From: Salminus brasiliensis
Taxonomy: Eukaryota; Chordata; Actinopteri; Characiformes; Bryconidae
Reading direction: 5' to 3'
NCBI RefSeq assembly: GCF_030463535.1
Contig: NC_132887.1
Location: 17,899,358 to 17,963,357 of the forward strand
Length of the DNA: 64,000 nt
How positions within the stretch are numbered: position 1 is the first letter of the stretch; every line of letters begins with the position of its first letter. Below the pieces are notes generated by a model. That model ran no database searches. It saw nothing but the letters and a program-made list of their open reading frames with translations, and had not been told where the DNA came from. The translations under genes and the position numbers were made by a program. Positions 27,145-39,289 of the stretch are shown here, piece by piece.

Positions 27145-27290
27145 TCAGACAGTTTGAGCTTCCACACACTGTAGGTGGAACCGTTGTCGGTTTGTGGGGG
27201 GAGCCCAACATGATTGGCTCATAAAGGCGGTTTGTCAAATACGAAACTCCACGAAACAGCAGGCGCTTTTACAGGCTGCACATCTCTCGA
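27145..27290 (+). promoter_or_regulatory. possible promoter / untranslated first exon of gpr132-like gene
   Basis: A G(19) run at about 27103-27121 precedes a higher-GC patch that ends with CTGCACATCTCTCGAG|GTGAGT, a strong donor on the + strand. The next + strand coding exon with an acceptor is the GPCR at 32411. The link is inference only. Confidence 0.25.
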
Positions 27291-28107
27291 GGTGAGTAAT
27301 ACAACTCACGGTTGATTGATTGACTGTATATGTTCTGGGTTAGATGGGAATGCTTCGTTAGGAGGACTAAGCACGTGTGCATTCACTAAGCAACATGAAA
27401 GTGCTCCGTTGTGAAGTGAACGGTAACGTGTGAACAACCTGTGAATTCTACTGGAAGTGCTGATTAGCCTCGACACGGTTACCAAAAGTGTTGTGTAGGC
27501 GTGTACTGTAAACTCTGCTCAAAACGAGAAGATTATCTGGGCGTATTGACGCATTTTGAGAAATGAAGCCTGACAAAAAGTCAAATCAAGAATTCATGCT
27601 GGACGAAAGCTGGAGGTAGATTCTTCTAAATATACAAAAAAACATCTACGTATGAATATCTATGTATAGACATTTTAATATTTAATCTTATTAATATTAA
27701 TTATATTATTCTAATATTTGTTTTATTTTTGGTAAAAGTAAAATAAAGAAAAATACACAAACGCCATTGCTAAGTCTGTTCATATGTAGGAAATGTTCAG
27801 TTCTACTGGCCTGAGAAGGGGAAATTTGTGGTCTTCTTGACGACAAACTTTGGTTAACGCTCAACGCACTTTCTTGCTTTTTCCAACCTACTTTTTCTGA
27901 ATGTAGTTTTTGGAGGATTTTTATTTATTTTACTTATTTTTATGTATTTTATTATTATTTTTTAATTTATATCATTTATTTTAAGTATATGTATGTTAAG
28001 TTTTTAAATATTTATGGGCACATTGTAGAAGAAATAAAAATAAGTTGTCCTGAGAATGGTGCAAGCCTATCAGAGGGGATTGTTATGAAAGATATTGTGC
28101 AGTCCTA

Positions 28108-29621
28108 CAAACCGGATTCCAAAAAAGTTGGGACACTGAACAAATTGTGAATAAAAACTGAATGCAATGATGTGGAGATGGCAAATGTCAATATTTTATT
28201 CGTAATAGAACATAGATGACAGATCAAAAGTTTAATCTGAGTAAATGTAACATTTTAAAGGAGAAATATGTTGATTCAAAATTTCATGGCGTCAACAAAT
28301 CCCAAAAAAGTTGGGACAAGGCCATTTTTACCACTGTGTGGCATCCCCCCTTCTTCTTACAACACTCAACAGACGTCTGGGGACAGAGGAGACCAGTTTC
28401 TCAAGTTTAGAAATAGGAATGCTCTCCCATTCATGTCTAATACAGGCCTCTAACTGTTCAATCGTCTTGGGCCTTCTTTGTCGCACCTTCCTCTTTATGA
28501 TGCGCCAAATGTTCTCTATAAGCCATGATGTTGTGATTGCTGCAGAATGTGGTCTGGCATTATCTTGTTGAAAAATGCAGGGTCTTCCCTGAAAGAGATG
28601 ACGTCTAGATGGGAGCATATGTTGTTCTAGAACCTGAACATAGCTCTCTGCATTAATGGTGCCTTTCCAGACATGCAAGCTGCATGCACTCATGCAACCC
28701 CATACCATCAGTGATGCAGGCTTCTGAACGGAGCGTTGATAACAACTTGGGTTATCCTTGTCCTCTCTGATCCGGATGACATGGTGTCCCAGTGTTCCAT
28801 AAAGAACTTCAAATCGTGACTCATCTGACCACAGAACAGTCTTCCATTTTAAAAGACCCCTGGCCCAGTGCAAACGTCTGAGCTTGTGGAGCTTGCTTAG
28901 AAATGGCTTCCTCTTTTCACTGTAGAGTTTCAGCTGGCAACGGCGGATGGCACAGTGGATTGTGTTCACTGACAATGATTTGTGGAAATATTCCTGAGCC
29001 CATTCTGTTATTTCCTTGACAGTGGCATTCCTGTTTGAGGTGCAGTGACGTTTAAGGGCCCGGAGATCAAGAGCATCCAGTAGAGTTTTACGGCCTTGAC
29101 CCTTACGCACAGCGATTGTTCCAGATTCTCTGAATCTTTTGATGATGTTAAGCACGGTTGATGATGATAACTTAAAAGTCTTTGCTATTTTACGCTGGGT
29201 AACACCATTCTGGTATTGCTGCACTATCTTTCTGTGCAACAATGGTGGAATTGGTGATCCTTTTACCATCTTGGCTTCAGAGAGACACTGACACTGACAC
29301 AGAAGCTCTTTTTATACCCAATCATGTTGTCAATTGACCTAATTAGTGTTAATTGGTCTTCCAGCTGTTTGTTATATGCTCAATTTCCTTTTTCCAGCCA
29401 CTTATTGCTACTTGTCCCAACTTTTTTGGGATTTGTTGACGCCATGAAATTTTGAATCAACATATTTCTCCTTTAAAATGTTTAAATGTCAGATTAAACT
29501 TTTGATCTGTCATCTATGTTCTATTACGAATAAAATATTGACATTTGCCATCTCCACATCATTGCATTCAGTTTTTATTCACAATTTGTTTAGTGTCCCA
29601 ACTTTTTTGGAATCCGGTTTG
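28108..29621 (-). mobile_element. Tc1-like DNA transposon, 1514 bp, with long IR/DR termini
   Basis: Bounded by CAAACCGGATTCCAAAAAAG at the left and its inverse CTTTTTTGGAATCCGGTTTG at the right. Each terminal inverted repeat is about 210 bp and carries the motif CAAAAAAGTTGGGACA twice: at the tip (28120-28135) and at the inner edge (about 28303-28318), with the inverse pair on the right. This is the IR/DR layout of fish Tc1-like transposons. The two arms differ at only a few positions. It encodes one transposase (minus strand, 28328-29269). The target site was TA, confirmed by the empty copy A. Confidence 0.93.
28328..29269 (-). CDS. Tc1-like transposase, 313 aa, catalytic core shortened
   Basis: ATG at 29269. 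The N-terminal paired-like helix-turn-helix DNA-binding region is intact (residues about 1-110: LLHRKIVQQYQNGVTQRKIA, GRKTLLDALDLRALKRH). The DDE domain shows the first Asp in VLWSDESRFEV and the second in FQQDNARPHSA. The third acidic residue is in IENIWRIIKRKVRQRRPKT. Normally 34 residues separate the second Asp from this Glu and the stretch includes an SPDLxP motif; here ITTSWL is joined directly to IENIW, leaving 15. This fits a 57-bp in-frame deletion. Frame and C-terminus (RRGDATQW) are otherwise complete. The protein would bind ends but is unlikely to cut. An open but catalytically damaged gene; could also be called a pseudogene. Confidence 0.88.
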   Translation of the reverse strand: MVKGSPIPPLLHRKIVQQYQNGVTQRKIAKTFKLSSSTVLNIIKRFRESGTIAVRKGQGRKTLLDALDLRALKRHCTSNRNATVKEITEWAQEYFHKSLSVNTIHCAIRRCQLKLYSEKRKPFLSKLHKLRRLHWARGLLKWKTVLWSDESRFEVLYGTLGHHVIRIREDKDNPSCYQRSVQKPASLMVWGCMSACSLHVWKGTINAESYVQVLEQHMLPSRRHLFQGRPCIFQQDNARPHSAAITTSWLIENIWRIIKRKVRQRRPKTIEQLEACIRHEWESIPISKLEKLVSSVPRRLLSVVRRRGDATQW

Positions 29622-30149
29622 TGGTAAAGAAGCTGTACTCCTATTCCAATCTTATCATACTCACCATTACATCAGTGTTTTTTGGGGTGTATATATATGT
29701 GTGAATATATGTGTGTATATATATATATATATAAAATATAAATATGAAAATTGCATGCATGGAATGTATTTTATATTGCCTGCTATAAATGTTACAAATT
29801 TATATAGTAGTATATGGGTACTGCCCCAAAACTGAACTCCCTCTTAGTTCATTTTATTAAGATTCTCTTCATTCTGTAAAGATCACAGGTACAGCTGCTG
29901 TTTTCACCATACCAGCCTGTGGAGTGTATCAGTTTGTATAGTATATAGTTTTTGTGCAGTCACTTTCACACAAAATATGACAAAAATGATTGAATTTAGA
30001 CTAAACTTTGCAATCCAGAATTGTTTTTCTACAAAGGTTTTACTTGTTATTTTTAGGTAGCTCATTTAGTTTTCACCACAAAAAACACCATTACAACACA
30101 TGTGGACATTCTGCTTGACCTGTTGTATGTTAGCTATTTATGACTTGCC

Positions 30150-30800
30150 ACAATCAATCAGTTAATCAAACTTCATTTATATCGCACCTTTCAGACATAT
30201 AAAAGTGAAATTCAAGGGGCTTCACAGGAGACTGATGGAAATATAGGATAAAGAATAAAAAAATATATAAAAATATTTAATATAAAAATAAAAGGTGAAT
30301 AATTAAGATGATAAAAGTTAAACAACAAATCAATTAATAATGAATAATAAAATAAAACAAATAAAATATTGCAGATAATAAAAACAAATAAAATACAAAT
30401 CAAAGTATATCAGTATTGATATTAAGACTTTTAAGTTTATAAAAAAAACACTACATAAAAGCCAGACTTGCCAGTTTGGGCTTAAAGATTTCAATGTTTT
30501 GAGCTTCTCTTACATCAGTCGGAGGGTTGTTCAAATCAGTATGAAAACAAACAGAGGATCAGTGTAAATACTTTAAAATATAATGTGTGTTGCAGCTTTT
30601 TGTAGGCCAGAAATGAGCATTACAATAGTCCAACTTGCTAGTTATAAAAGCATGAATTGGTCGAATTTGTGTTGCTGAGGGAGAGAAAGGCCTTACAAGG
30701 CACAAGTTGTTTAGATCTTTTTTCTATGCAAGAATAAAACCACTTGATTACAGAAACTGCCACCAGTGAAGCATTATAACTGCAAGAATAATATAATATG
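30150..30800. repeat. interspersed repeat, teleost type
   Basis: Begins AAACTTCATTTATATCGCAC / CTTTCAGACATATAAAAGTG and later has TTGTAGGCCAGAAATGAGCA and TACAATAGTCCAACTTGCTA. These words (ATATAGCGCCTTTCA.. and AGTCCAA.CT.CTAG) are familiar from repeats dispersed in fish genomes. AT-rich interior; no intact protein. Confidence 0.45.
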
Positions 30801-31289
30801 CCAAATTTGGTAAATAAAATCTTTTGAGGAAATGGACATCCTTTGTAACTGTGTAAATAAAATGTTTCCTTAGGTGTGGGAGGTTAACCAGATGATTTTA
30901 TTATTTAGGATGTTGCCATTTTTTCCAAAGAGGTTCCAAAGATCTGGTTATGTATGATGTTTCCTAACATTGCTATCACAGCTACTGTGTTGTTGCAACA
31001 TTCATAAATCAATGGTTCATTGTGTAACTAAGTTTTACACAATTCAACCTCCATATAACCATACTAGCCAAGACGTGTGGGGTATGCAGGCTTATGGGCA
31101 CCATGTTCTTATCATGCATTTTGCATATCTAAATCTCATTTTCCTCAAACCACATTGAGTGAAGTAATCTCAGTCAGACTTGCTAATGTGGTTTCTAACA
31201 TGGCATGACATGCTCTTATCTAAAACCTCCCTAAATACAATTTCATGCTGTTACTGGGAATAAGTAATGAATAAAAGATGACCTCATTT

Positions 31290-32060
<771 letters not shown>

Positions 32061-32415
32061 CAAATATTTAATTTTAGGCTAAATTACTGGTGAAGCTAAA
32101 GGTCAGCTGGTTCATTTTCTGCAGCATCTTCTGTACGTTTTTCTGTGCTAAATCCAAATTTTAAATCTCTGCATTACTGGTCGCCAACAAAGATTCTGAA
32201 GATCTACCTTCTTTTTAGATCTGGTTATAATCTACCCCACCTGATGCATTTGTTTTTCAGACGTCCTCGATTAACTGATTGAGATTTTGGTTGAAGGTAA
32301 ATTCTGTAGGAAGGCAGAACCACAGCTCTATATTACATTAGTGCATTACTGAAATACACTGGCATTTAAAGACTGAATTTGCTCTTTCTCTATGCTTTCC
32401 CCCCCTCTAGTAACC

Positions 32416-33471
32416 ATGGCCATGACTAATGGAACCTCATCACCAAACTCAAGCTGCCTCCTTCCATATGACGATGACCGGCTTCCCCTCTTGGTTGTGT
32501 ACAGCATCGTCCTCATCGTTGGTCTTCCTGCCAACATGGTCACGGTCTACCTCACTTTCCTTCAGGTGCGCCGGCAGAACGTGTTGGGAATATACTTGCT
32601 GAGCTTGTCTGTGTGTGACCTTATGTACTTAGGCACGCTGCCCATGTGGACCATTTACATAAACAGTGGTCACCGTTGGAACTTTGGCTCCATGGCTTGT
32701 AAAATCACAGGCTACATCTTCTTTAACAACATGTACATCAGCATCTTCCTGCTGTGCTGCGTCTCCCTGGACCGCTATGTGGCAGTGATTTATCCGATAA
32801 AGTCTCGTGTTCTGAGAAAGAGGAAACGGGCTGTAATAGTTACCATAGTGATTGTGGCAGTGGTGGCACTAGGACACATGCCAGTGTTTACCATGACAGA
32901 GGGTGACACAGAGAACAAAAGGAACAAGCGCTGCTTCGAGCCTGGGCAGACCACGCTCACTGTGACAGGCTTCAATTACGCCCGCTTTGTGATTGGATTC
33001 TTCATCCCGCTGTGTGTTCTGGTAGTCACCAACCATGCTGTCCTCACCAAAGTGGAGGAAAGTGATGGCCTGAGGTCTGAACAGAAGACCAAAGTCCGTT
33101 ACCTTGCTGTGGCGGTCATCCTGTTCTTTCTGGTCTGCTTTACCCCCTACCATGTCATCCTATTGCTACGGGCCATCAGTTACCACTTCTCAGAATGGGG
33201 TTGTGACTTTCAGCAAACACTTTACACATCTTACACCATCTCTCTGGGCCTGTCAACCATTAACAGTGCCATGAACCCTGTTCTTTACGTCCTGGCCAGC
33301 GACAACATCCGCAAAGAGATCTACAGAAGTATGAGCAGCATTCGCAGTGGCCAATTCTTTAGAACTCATCCTTCAGACAAAAACCACAGCCTCCGAAACT
33401 CCTCAGGTGTACGCAGCGAAAAAGTACAAGCAGGACTGGCGGAGAGACTCAGCGCTGACAGGACTTGGTAA
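32416..33471 (+). CDS. gpr132: gpr132-like (G2A) class A GPCR, 351 aa, single coding exon
   Basis: An acceptor (CCCCCCCTCTAG) ends at 32410, so translation starts at ATG 32416, not further upstream. Two N-glycosylation sequons (NGT 5-7, NSS 11-13) open a short extracellular N-terminus. Seven hydrophobic segments follow. Landmarks: Cys95 and Cys173 for the TM3-ECL2 disulfide, DRYVAVIYP at 119, CFTPYH at 241 in TM6, NPVLY at 287 in TM7, and a Ser/Arg-rich tail to Trp351. YLGTLPMWTIYINSGHRW, ACKITGYIFFNNMYIS and NYARFVIGFFIPL align better with GPR132 (G2A) than with GPR4, GPR65 or GPR68 as I recall them. GPR132 is a plasma-membrane receptor linked to proton or lipid sensing in immune cells. The neighbouring cdca4-like gene supports the call, since the two are adjacent in human 14q32.33. 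At least one upstream untranslated exon is implied. Confidence 0.88.
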   Translation: MAMTNGTSSPNSSCLLPYDDDRLPLLVVYSIVLIVGLPANMVTVYLTFLQVRRQNVLGIYLLSLSVCDLMYLGTLPMWTIYINSGHRWNFGSMACKITGYIFFNNMYISIFLLCCVSLDRYVAVIYPIKSRVLRKRKRAVIVTIVIVAVVALGHMPVFTMTEGDTENKRNKRCFEPGQTTLTVTGFNYARFVIGFFIPLCVLVVTNHAVLTKVEESDGLRSEQKTKVRYLAVAVILFFLVCFTPYHVILLLRAISYHFSEWGCDFQQTLYTSYTISLGLSTINSAMNPVLYVLASDNIRKEIYRSMSSIRSGQFFRTHPSDKNHSLRNSSGVRSEKVQAGLAERLSADRTW

Positions 33472-34300
33472 ATATCAAAATATATCTTCTTTGTTGGATT
33501 AGACTAATGTCATTTAGATCTAATGTCTATTTTTATTTGACTAGCTTTCCCTATTCTTTTTGTCACCTTTTTTGAGTTGTCCAGAAACACAAACAGTACA
33601 AGGCCAAGACCAAATGAGGCTGTGTTAGCTACATAAGCACAGTACTGTAATTTAGGAAAATGCTACTGAAGTACACCTTGGTGTTAGGGGACAAATAGCT
33701 GTATGTTTTGGTTATGGTCACTTATAACAGTATAACCTACCAATAATGCATATTAGACCACTGAAGCATTAATTAAGCTAGCAAAGGCATCAGTTATTGC
33801 AGCTAGTAACAATGGCATTAACACAAGCTTGCAAAATGAGCATCATAATATAGCCAATATAGCTACTTCTAGCTATAGGTCACACAGTTTTATGCTGCAA
33901 ATGAAATATTTCATGCATGTGTTTGACAGTAATATTACTAATACAGTATAATAATGCTAACTATTAATATTATAACTAATATTGTCAAACATAACTTCTT
34001 CTTCTTCTTATTATTATTATTAATACAAAGTAATATTATTAACAGCTATGTTCCTCTAAATCTGTAAGTGCACCAGTATGACAAGTAGTCTAGAAACACT
34101 CCTGTATATGAGTGTTCACTTCTGCATACCATTAACACTGACTCCTTGTCACTCCTAAAAGTAACTTCACCTATGTTAAAGCAGTAGAACACGAGAGGGA
34201 GTGTATTACTGTGAAATAACAGCATGGTTGTGCTGATATTTCACCATAACACAAGACCTTGAGTGTTCTTTGCTTTTATACAGTTCGGAAAATAAATAAA
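33472..34300 (+). other. gpr132-like 3' UTR
   Basis: AT-rich tail with no coding potential, ending at overlapping AATAAATAAA signals (34291-34300), a likely polyadenylation site. Confidence 0.5.
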
Positions 34301-36120
34301 GTAACAAATACATGAATTGAACCGTGAACATTGCATTTAATACACTTTAATCTAAACATTTTCTTCTGTCATATTATTAGTTCTTTAAGAAGCAGCTTGT
34401 TGCTGCTTTCAAATAGGAAACTCCACTCACTCACTACACAGCCTGCAGGTCCTTCTCCAGCTCCTTACGTACACCAACAAATGAAAATCACAGTTTTGTT
34501 CTTTTAGTCAGTTTCTTTTCTTGATATTGTGTAGTCTGTTTTAATCCTTTTAGCTTCGCTTTAGGTATTTAGGTTTAGGTATTTTTTTAAGTTTGTTGTT
34601 TTTTGCTCAAAGTGTTTGTCATTCTGTAGTCATGTAGCATTATGTCTATCCTTGGCGCCCCGAGTTTTGGGTCAGTGGAAGAATTTTATTATTTCAATCA
34701 TCTCAAGAACTGTACACATTTTGTTCTGTGTGTATTTTTCTACTCTATAGCACAGAGGTTTGAGGTTGTTTTAGAATTGGGATGCTTATATTGCTACATG
34801 CAAGCTAATAATACTACACATCAGGTAGACGGCAGTAAGCCACACTGAAGTAAAGCAGGCTATAGCGGTCAAATCAGTTTGTGGTTCGCGTGGTTCCTTC
34901 CAACTCCTCAGTGGAAACCAGTTCCTTCGAACTAGTTAACACTGAGCATGGTTGAGCAGCATATTTTTTTCATTGGATATTGATAGTTGATATACAAATT
35001 TCTGATTACCACAGGATGTGACAGAAGCAATTTTTAAAACTCCCCAGCTAACATATCCATGTGGGGCCTATATGGGTAGTCCAACTGGGAAATAGAAAGC
35101 TTTGTCCTCGTGTTCCATGTTGGCCCCACATACTAATGCCCACCAGGGTCAGTGGTGGGACCAGAAGGGGTTATGTATGGGTCCCATCTGGGTTGTATAC
35201 AGGGCCTAGATGGGACCCGTGTGAGATTAAGGTGGGCTGTAACAATGGGGCCCATTTTGGCATCCCAACACATTTTAGTAAGCAGTGGAAATGGCAGACT
35301 TAAGAAGCACCTTTCATTAAAACACCTGTAAATAAAAATTGCCCAGTTGTAGCTTATGTATTTATGTATCTATCTATTTATTTATTTATTTATCTTTTAA
35401 TTAATCTTCCAATTTGGTACTGTCAATTAACCCACCCATTCATAGCTCCCCCTAGCACTAGCAATGCTCCTGATACTTGGAGAATAACCCACTACACAGC
35501 CAACCATCAGAATAAGCAAGGGAGCAGAGAGTTTTGCAGATGGCAATGGCAATATTACAGGAGGAGGACAAACCTTAACTTTCAATGCACAAAGATTTCA
35601 TTCCAAGACATATTGTTTCATTTAACAATCATGAACAATCACAATTAATCATGAGCATTTACACAATGTAAAGAACATCAAATTCTATCAAAAAGTATAT
35701 CAACAATGGAGGTGATAATGTGTGATAGCGACTATATGTAGAGCGCATGTTGTTACCGGACAAAAAAGGAAATGGTTAGAGGTTTTGGAAGATGAGAGAA
35801 GTTGGCTTTGTTCTTACAGGTGTGCTACCAGACACGTACACAGTATGAGCCTGGACTGAAGCATGAAACACATTCTAAAATTATGCTGCTGCAGACAATA
35901 ATGCCATAAGAGGTGTTTCTGCTGATGTTTACTTGCCTGAGAATTTTGCAGTTGATCTAGCATCAGTGGGCTGTTGTTTTACAATACCAGACAGCAGTTT
36001 GTATACATCAGCTTAAAAATGGTGCCATAAAAAAGGGGGCCATAACAAACAGGACAGTGCTCATTACTGAATGTGTGCAATGAGGACAAGGCATAGGTAT
36101 AAGAAACACCATTATCTTCA
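34301..36120. other. intergenic; includes a GGGCC/CCCAC-type degenerate repeat at 35045-35290
   Basis: No gene. At 35045-35290 the words ATGTGGGGCC, TATATGGGTA, GGTCCCATCTGGG and GGGCCCATTTTGGC recur in an imperfect tandem pattern, a type of short repeat I have seen in fish genomes. The remainder is AT-rich with a (TTTA)n at about 35370-35390. Confidence 0.45.
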
Positions 36121-36129
36121 TCATATGTG

Positions 36130-37260
36130 GCACACTGTTAAGAGGTGGGTATATTAGCAGCAAGTGAACCGTCGGTTCTTGAAGGTGATGTGTTAAAGCA
36201 GGAAAAAGGGGGTGGGGGGTTTCTGGTATGCAGTGGTTAGTACCTAAATGGTCCAAAAAAAGGACAACGGGTAAACTGGCAACAGGGTCATGGTTACCCT
36301 GATTGATGTGACTGGAGACCATGGAGGCCCAACCTCACAAACTGCCAGTGGTTTTATAACAGTGGAAGCGATTGTAACTCGGCCACAAAGTGGTAGGCCA
36401 TGTAAAATGACAGAGCGGGGTCAGCGGATGCGCAGAGGTCGCAAACTTTCATCAGAGTCAGTTACTACAGACCGCCAAACTTCATGTGGCCTTTAGATTA
36501 GCTCAAGAACATTTACATTTTACATTTACATTTACGGCATTTAGCAGACGCTCTTTTCCAGAGACTAATAGACTAATAATTCAAAAGATACCTCTAAGCT
36601 TTAGACATTGCTAAACACAATACAATAAGGCGACCATAGAACTATTCGTCCAAGTACTCTCTGAAGAGGTGGGTCTTCAGTTTGCGTTTGAAGACAGCGA
36701 GCGACTCGGCCGTTCGGACACCCAGGGGCAGCTCATTCCACCACTTTGGTGCCAGGACAGAAAAAAGCCTGGACGCTTGTCTTCCGCGGTGCGTAGAGAG
36801 CGTAGAGTGCGTAGAGAGCTTCATTAAATGGGTTTCTATGGCCTAGCACAATGCAAAGCGTTGGATGCAGTGGTGTAAGAACGCCACCACTGGACTCCAC
36901 TACACTGCACTGTACTTGTCTGACTGCATTGTGCCAAGTGTAAAGTTTGGTGGAGGGGGGATTATGGTCTGGGGTTGTTTTTCAGGAGTTGGTTCTGCCC
37001 TTTAGTTCCAGTGAAAGGAACTCTTAATACTTTAATTTTATGCTGCCAGCTTTGCGGGAACAGTCTGGGGATGGCCACTTTCTGTTCCAACATGAGTGTG
37101 CACCAGTCCATGAAGACATGGATGAGCGAGTTTGGTGTAGACAAACTTGACTGGCCTGCATATTGAGTCCTGACATCAGCTCGATAGAACACCTTTAGAA
37201 TGAATTAGAGCAGGGACATCATTTGAGGTTTCCACAATCTCTGCTGGACGTAGAGGTGGT
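36130..37260 (+). pseudogene. mosaic of Tc1/mariner transposase remnants split by a LINE fragment
   Basis: In order on +: 36150-36310 (AGCAAGTGAACCGTCGGTTC, TATGCAGTGGTTAGTACCTA, TGGTCC..AGGACAACGGGTAA) matches one Tc1/mariner family. 36330-36500 reads SGRPCKMTERGQRMRRGRKL and SVTTDRQTSCGL, the paired-HTH part of another. 36509-36826 is a LINE 3' end. 36930-37210 reads [16 protein letters not shown], a later SMKTWMSEFGVDKLDWPAY and SIEHL, i.e. the DDE half. Stops and frameshifts abound. Several elements landed in one another. Confidence 0.7.
36509..36826 (-). mobile_element. LINE (non-LTR retrotransposon) 3' end
   Basis: Minus-strand frame from 36824: RLFSVLAPKWWNELPLGVRT then AESLAVFKRKLKTHLFREYL, the standard C-terminus of the reverse-transcriptase ORF in many fish LINEs, then a stop at 36642. 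The 3' UTR runs on to the tail at 36509, inverted TTTACATTTTACATTTACAT, which shares its GGCATTTAGCAGACGCTCTT with the short insertion at 11891. Confidence 0.75.
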
Positions 37261-37270
37261 ATGGAGGTGG

Positions 37271-39279
37271 TTTATGGTTTTCTGAGCTTTAATCATTTAG
37301 TATTATCATATGCATTTCTTAAAGGGTCTTCAGCGCAGCAGTTCCAGACATTTAAGTAATAAAGATAGACTATGACAAGCTTTCAAGCAGTAGCAAAGGA
37401 GTATACACATAAAATATTCAGATTCTCAAGAACTTGCTGTTATAGGTAATTTAGAGTGTAGAGTGAAGACTGCAGGTATTCTTTCAATTCTTTCAAATAA
37501 TAAGTAGTTCATGCAGTGTTGTTGAATCATATATTGAAACTCTGGATTTGTGTCTCAGTTCCTGTGTGAAATCACAAGATGAGAAAGCCTCTTCCGTTCA
37601 TCTCTGTACTAAATGCAATCTAACCAAATGCTGATACACTCAAAAGACACATATAAAAAAAGATGAGAAACATACAGATGACTGATGTAAAGTAATGAGC
37701 ACTAGTCAATACAATTGATTGATATCTAACTGTATCAGAGTAGAACAGTCACTGCAGTTCTACTCGTGTGTCTAGCAGTGAATATGAGTTTGCATGTCTA
37801 CAGGCATATGCAAAGGTTTGGACCATGTAAACTCAAAGATGACAATTTTATATTTAAAAAGAAACCTAAATATAATGTGTTTTTTCTTTTGAAATATGTA
37901 AAATTAAAACTTGCACATTCATTTTTTTATTGACCAGGGGTACCCAAACATGTATGGCTGTGTATGTGTTCTATTGTATTTACTACCTGTTTTTCATTAT
38001 GCTCTTCTGCACTTCCGTTTGCTTAGTAACAGAACCGTTTAGCAAATGTGCTGTGAGAACAGGAAGTATTGCTTGGCTATGCTGTGTCTGGACCATCTGT
38101 GAAATCTTTTCTAAAGCAATAATGTGCACCTTCCACATTCTCAATATAACTGCATGTGATAACTGTACAATGCAGTATCAACCAGCAGATGTAAATGAAG
38201 ATACATTTGTCACACAGGGTGGTTTCACACTTAGACCCTTCTTTGCATTTCAGGTAATCTTAAGATTCATCTAAACTCAGACCACCCGAGGAGGTGGTCT
38301 CAGTACAGTTTGCTTGTGGTCCATATTGTGGTCTGATCAATTAGGGTATATTACATCAAACAACAAAGAAAGTCCAACAGTGCACTTACAAATCAGCCTG
38401 TACAGTGGGTATTTGACACTGGCAAATTTCCTGTGTGATTTTGGCTTGATATTGAGTGGGGTTGCAAGTCACACCACTTAGGATGGCTTAGAGTGACTGT
38501 ATTTTGGTTTCCAAAAACGAAGACACTGGCCCACTGTAGCTGATGGTTTTTTGGGTTAATGTGGCCATGAAGCTTTGAATAGGCCTAAGTTGTAGGACTG
38601 TAGCAGTATGTATGTGTGAGTGAATTAACTACCTCTAAATACATGCGGCTATAATAATGAACAATAATACATTACTATTTACCCATTTAATCAAGCCTGA
38701 TAACAACCTCAATAGTCTATATGACCAAGAAGTGTCCTTTCAATTTATCAAATAATAATAACAAATAAAATAAACAATAAAAGATGTTTACTATTAACAC
38801 ATTTTACATTAAAAAATACATACATGTACACATGGACCACTTGTGGTGGGGAGAAGACAGGACTTTAGGAGATTTAAATCTGTCAAAATCCTGATACACA
38901 ATATATGATCACTGCAGAAGCAAAAGCTGATGTGGTGAAGTGTGCAGCACTGTAGAAGCCAACGTGAAATTTTATGCAACTTTTTTAGATCCCAAACATT
39001 ACATTATGTGGCTACTTTGCCACCTCAACTAAATTGTGTTTATAGTCACCCTTACCTTTATAAATAGGAAATGTCATTAAAATTCATTAATTTCTAAAAA
39101 AATCTAAAAAATGTTTTTCTGAAGAAATGCTTTCAGGCTACATGGAATCTGGTTTCAGCCTGGCTCAAGAGATGCTCATCCTTCAAACCTAAAGCAGTGC
39201 TGTGTGAGAATTTGCATTTCTTGCTTATAGGCTCCCCCTACAGTCAGGAACTAAGACTTGCGCTTTGAGCCACCACTGC
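37271..39279. other. intergenic, no gene recognised
   Basis: AT-rich sequence apart from the TIR element at 37799-37970. The 114-codon + strand frame at 37930-38274 starts in that element and resembles nothing known. GCTCCCCCTACAGT at about 39230 is shared with clba1 intron 4 (about 44966), suggesting one more dispersed repeat. Confidence 0.45.
37799..37970. mobile_element. short TIR element (MITE-like)
   Basis: Left end TACAGGCATATGCAAAGGTT (then TGGACC); right end GGGGTACCCAAACATGTATG then GCTGTGTA, an imperfect inverse. The 'ATGCAAAAGTTTGGG' terminus is one I recall from a fish Tc1-like family. Interior AT-rich, no ORF. Confidence 0.55.
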
Positions 39280-39289
39280 AGGTTTAAAC

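Larger units (their letters stand above)
27932..29693. repeat. duplicated segment, copy B (split by the Tc1-like insertion)
   Basis: Left part 27932-28107 and right part 29624-29693 together match copy A at 26481-26757. The insertion lies at TA (28106-28107); the right-hand target base pair is TG (29622-29623), one substitution away from the expected TA duplication. Confidence 0.85.

Noticed and set aside
32392-32415. Eight extra codons at the front of the GPCR frame.
   Set aside because: They lie in the pyrimidine tract and acceptor before 32411 and do not start with ATG; the start is 32416.
37930-38274. 114-codon + strand frame MTRGTQTCMAVYVFYCIYYL.. with membrane-like content.
   Set aside because: It begins inside the end of a MITE, has no acceptor or family resemblance and AT-rich hydrophobic content expected by chance.
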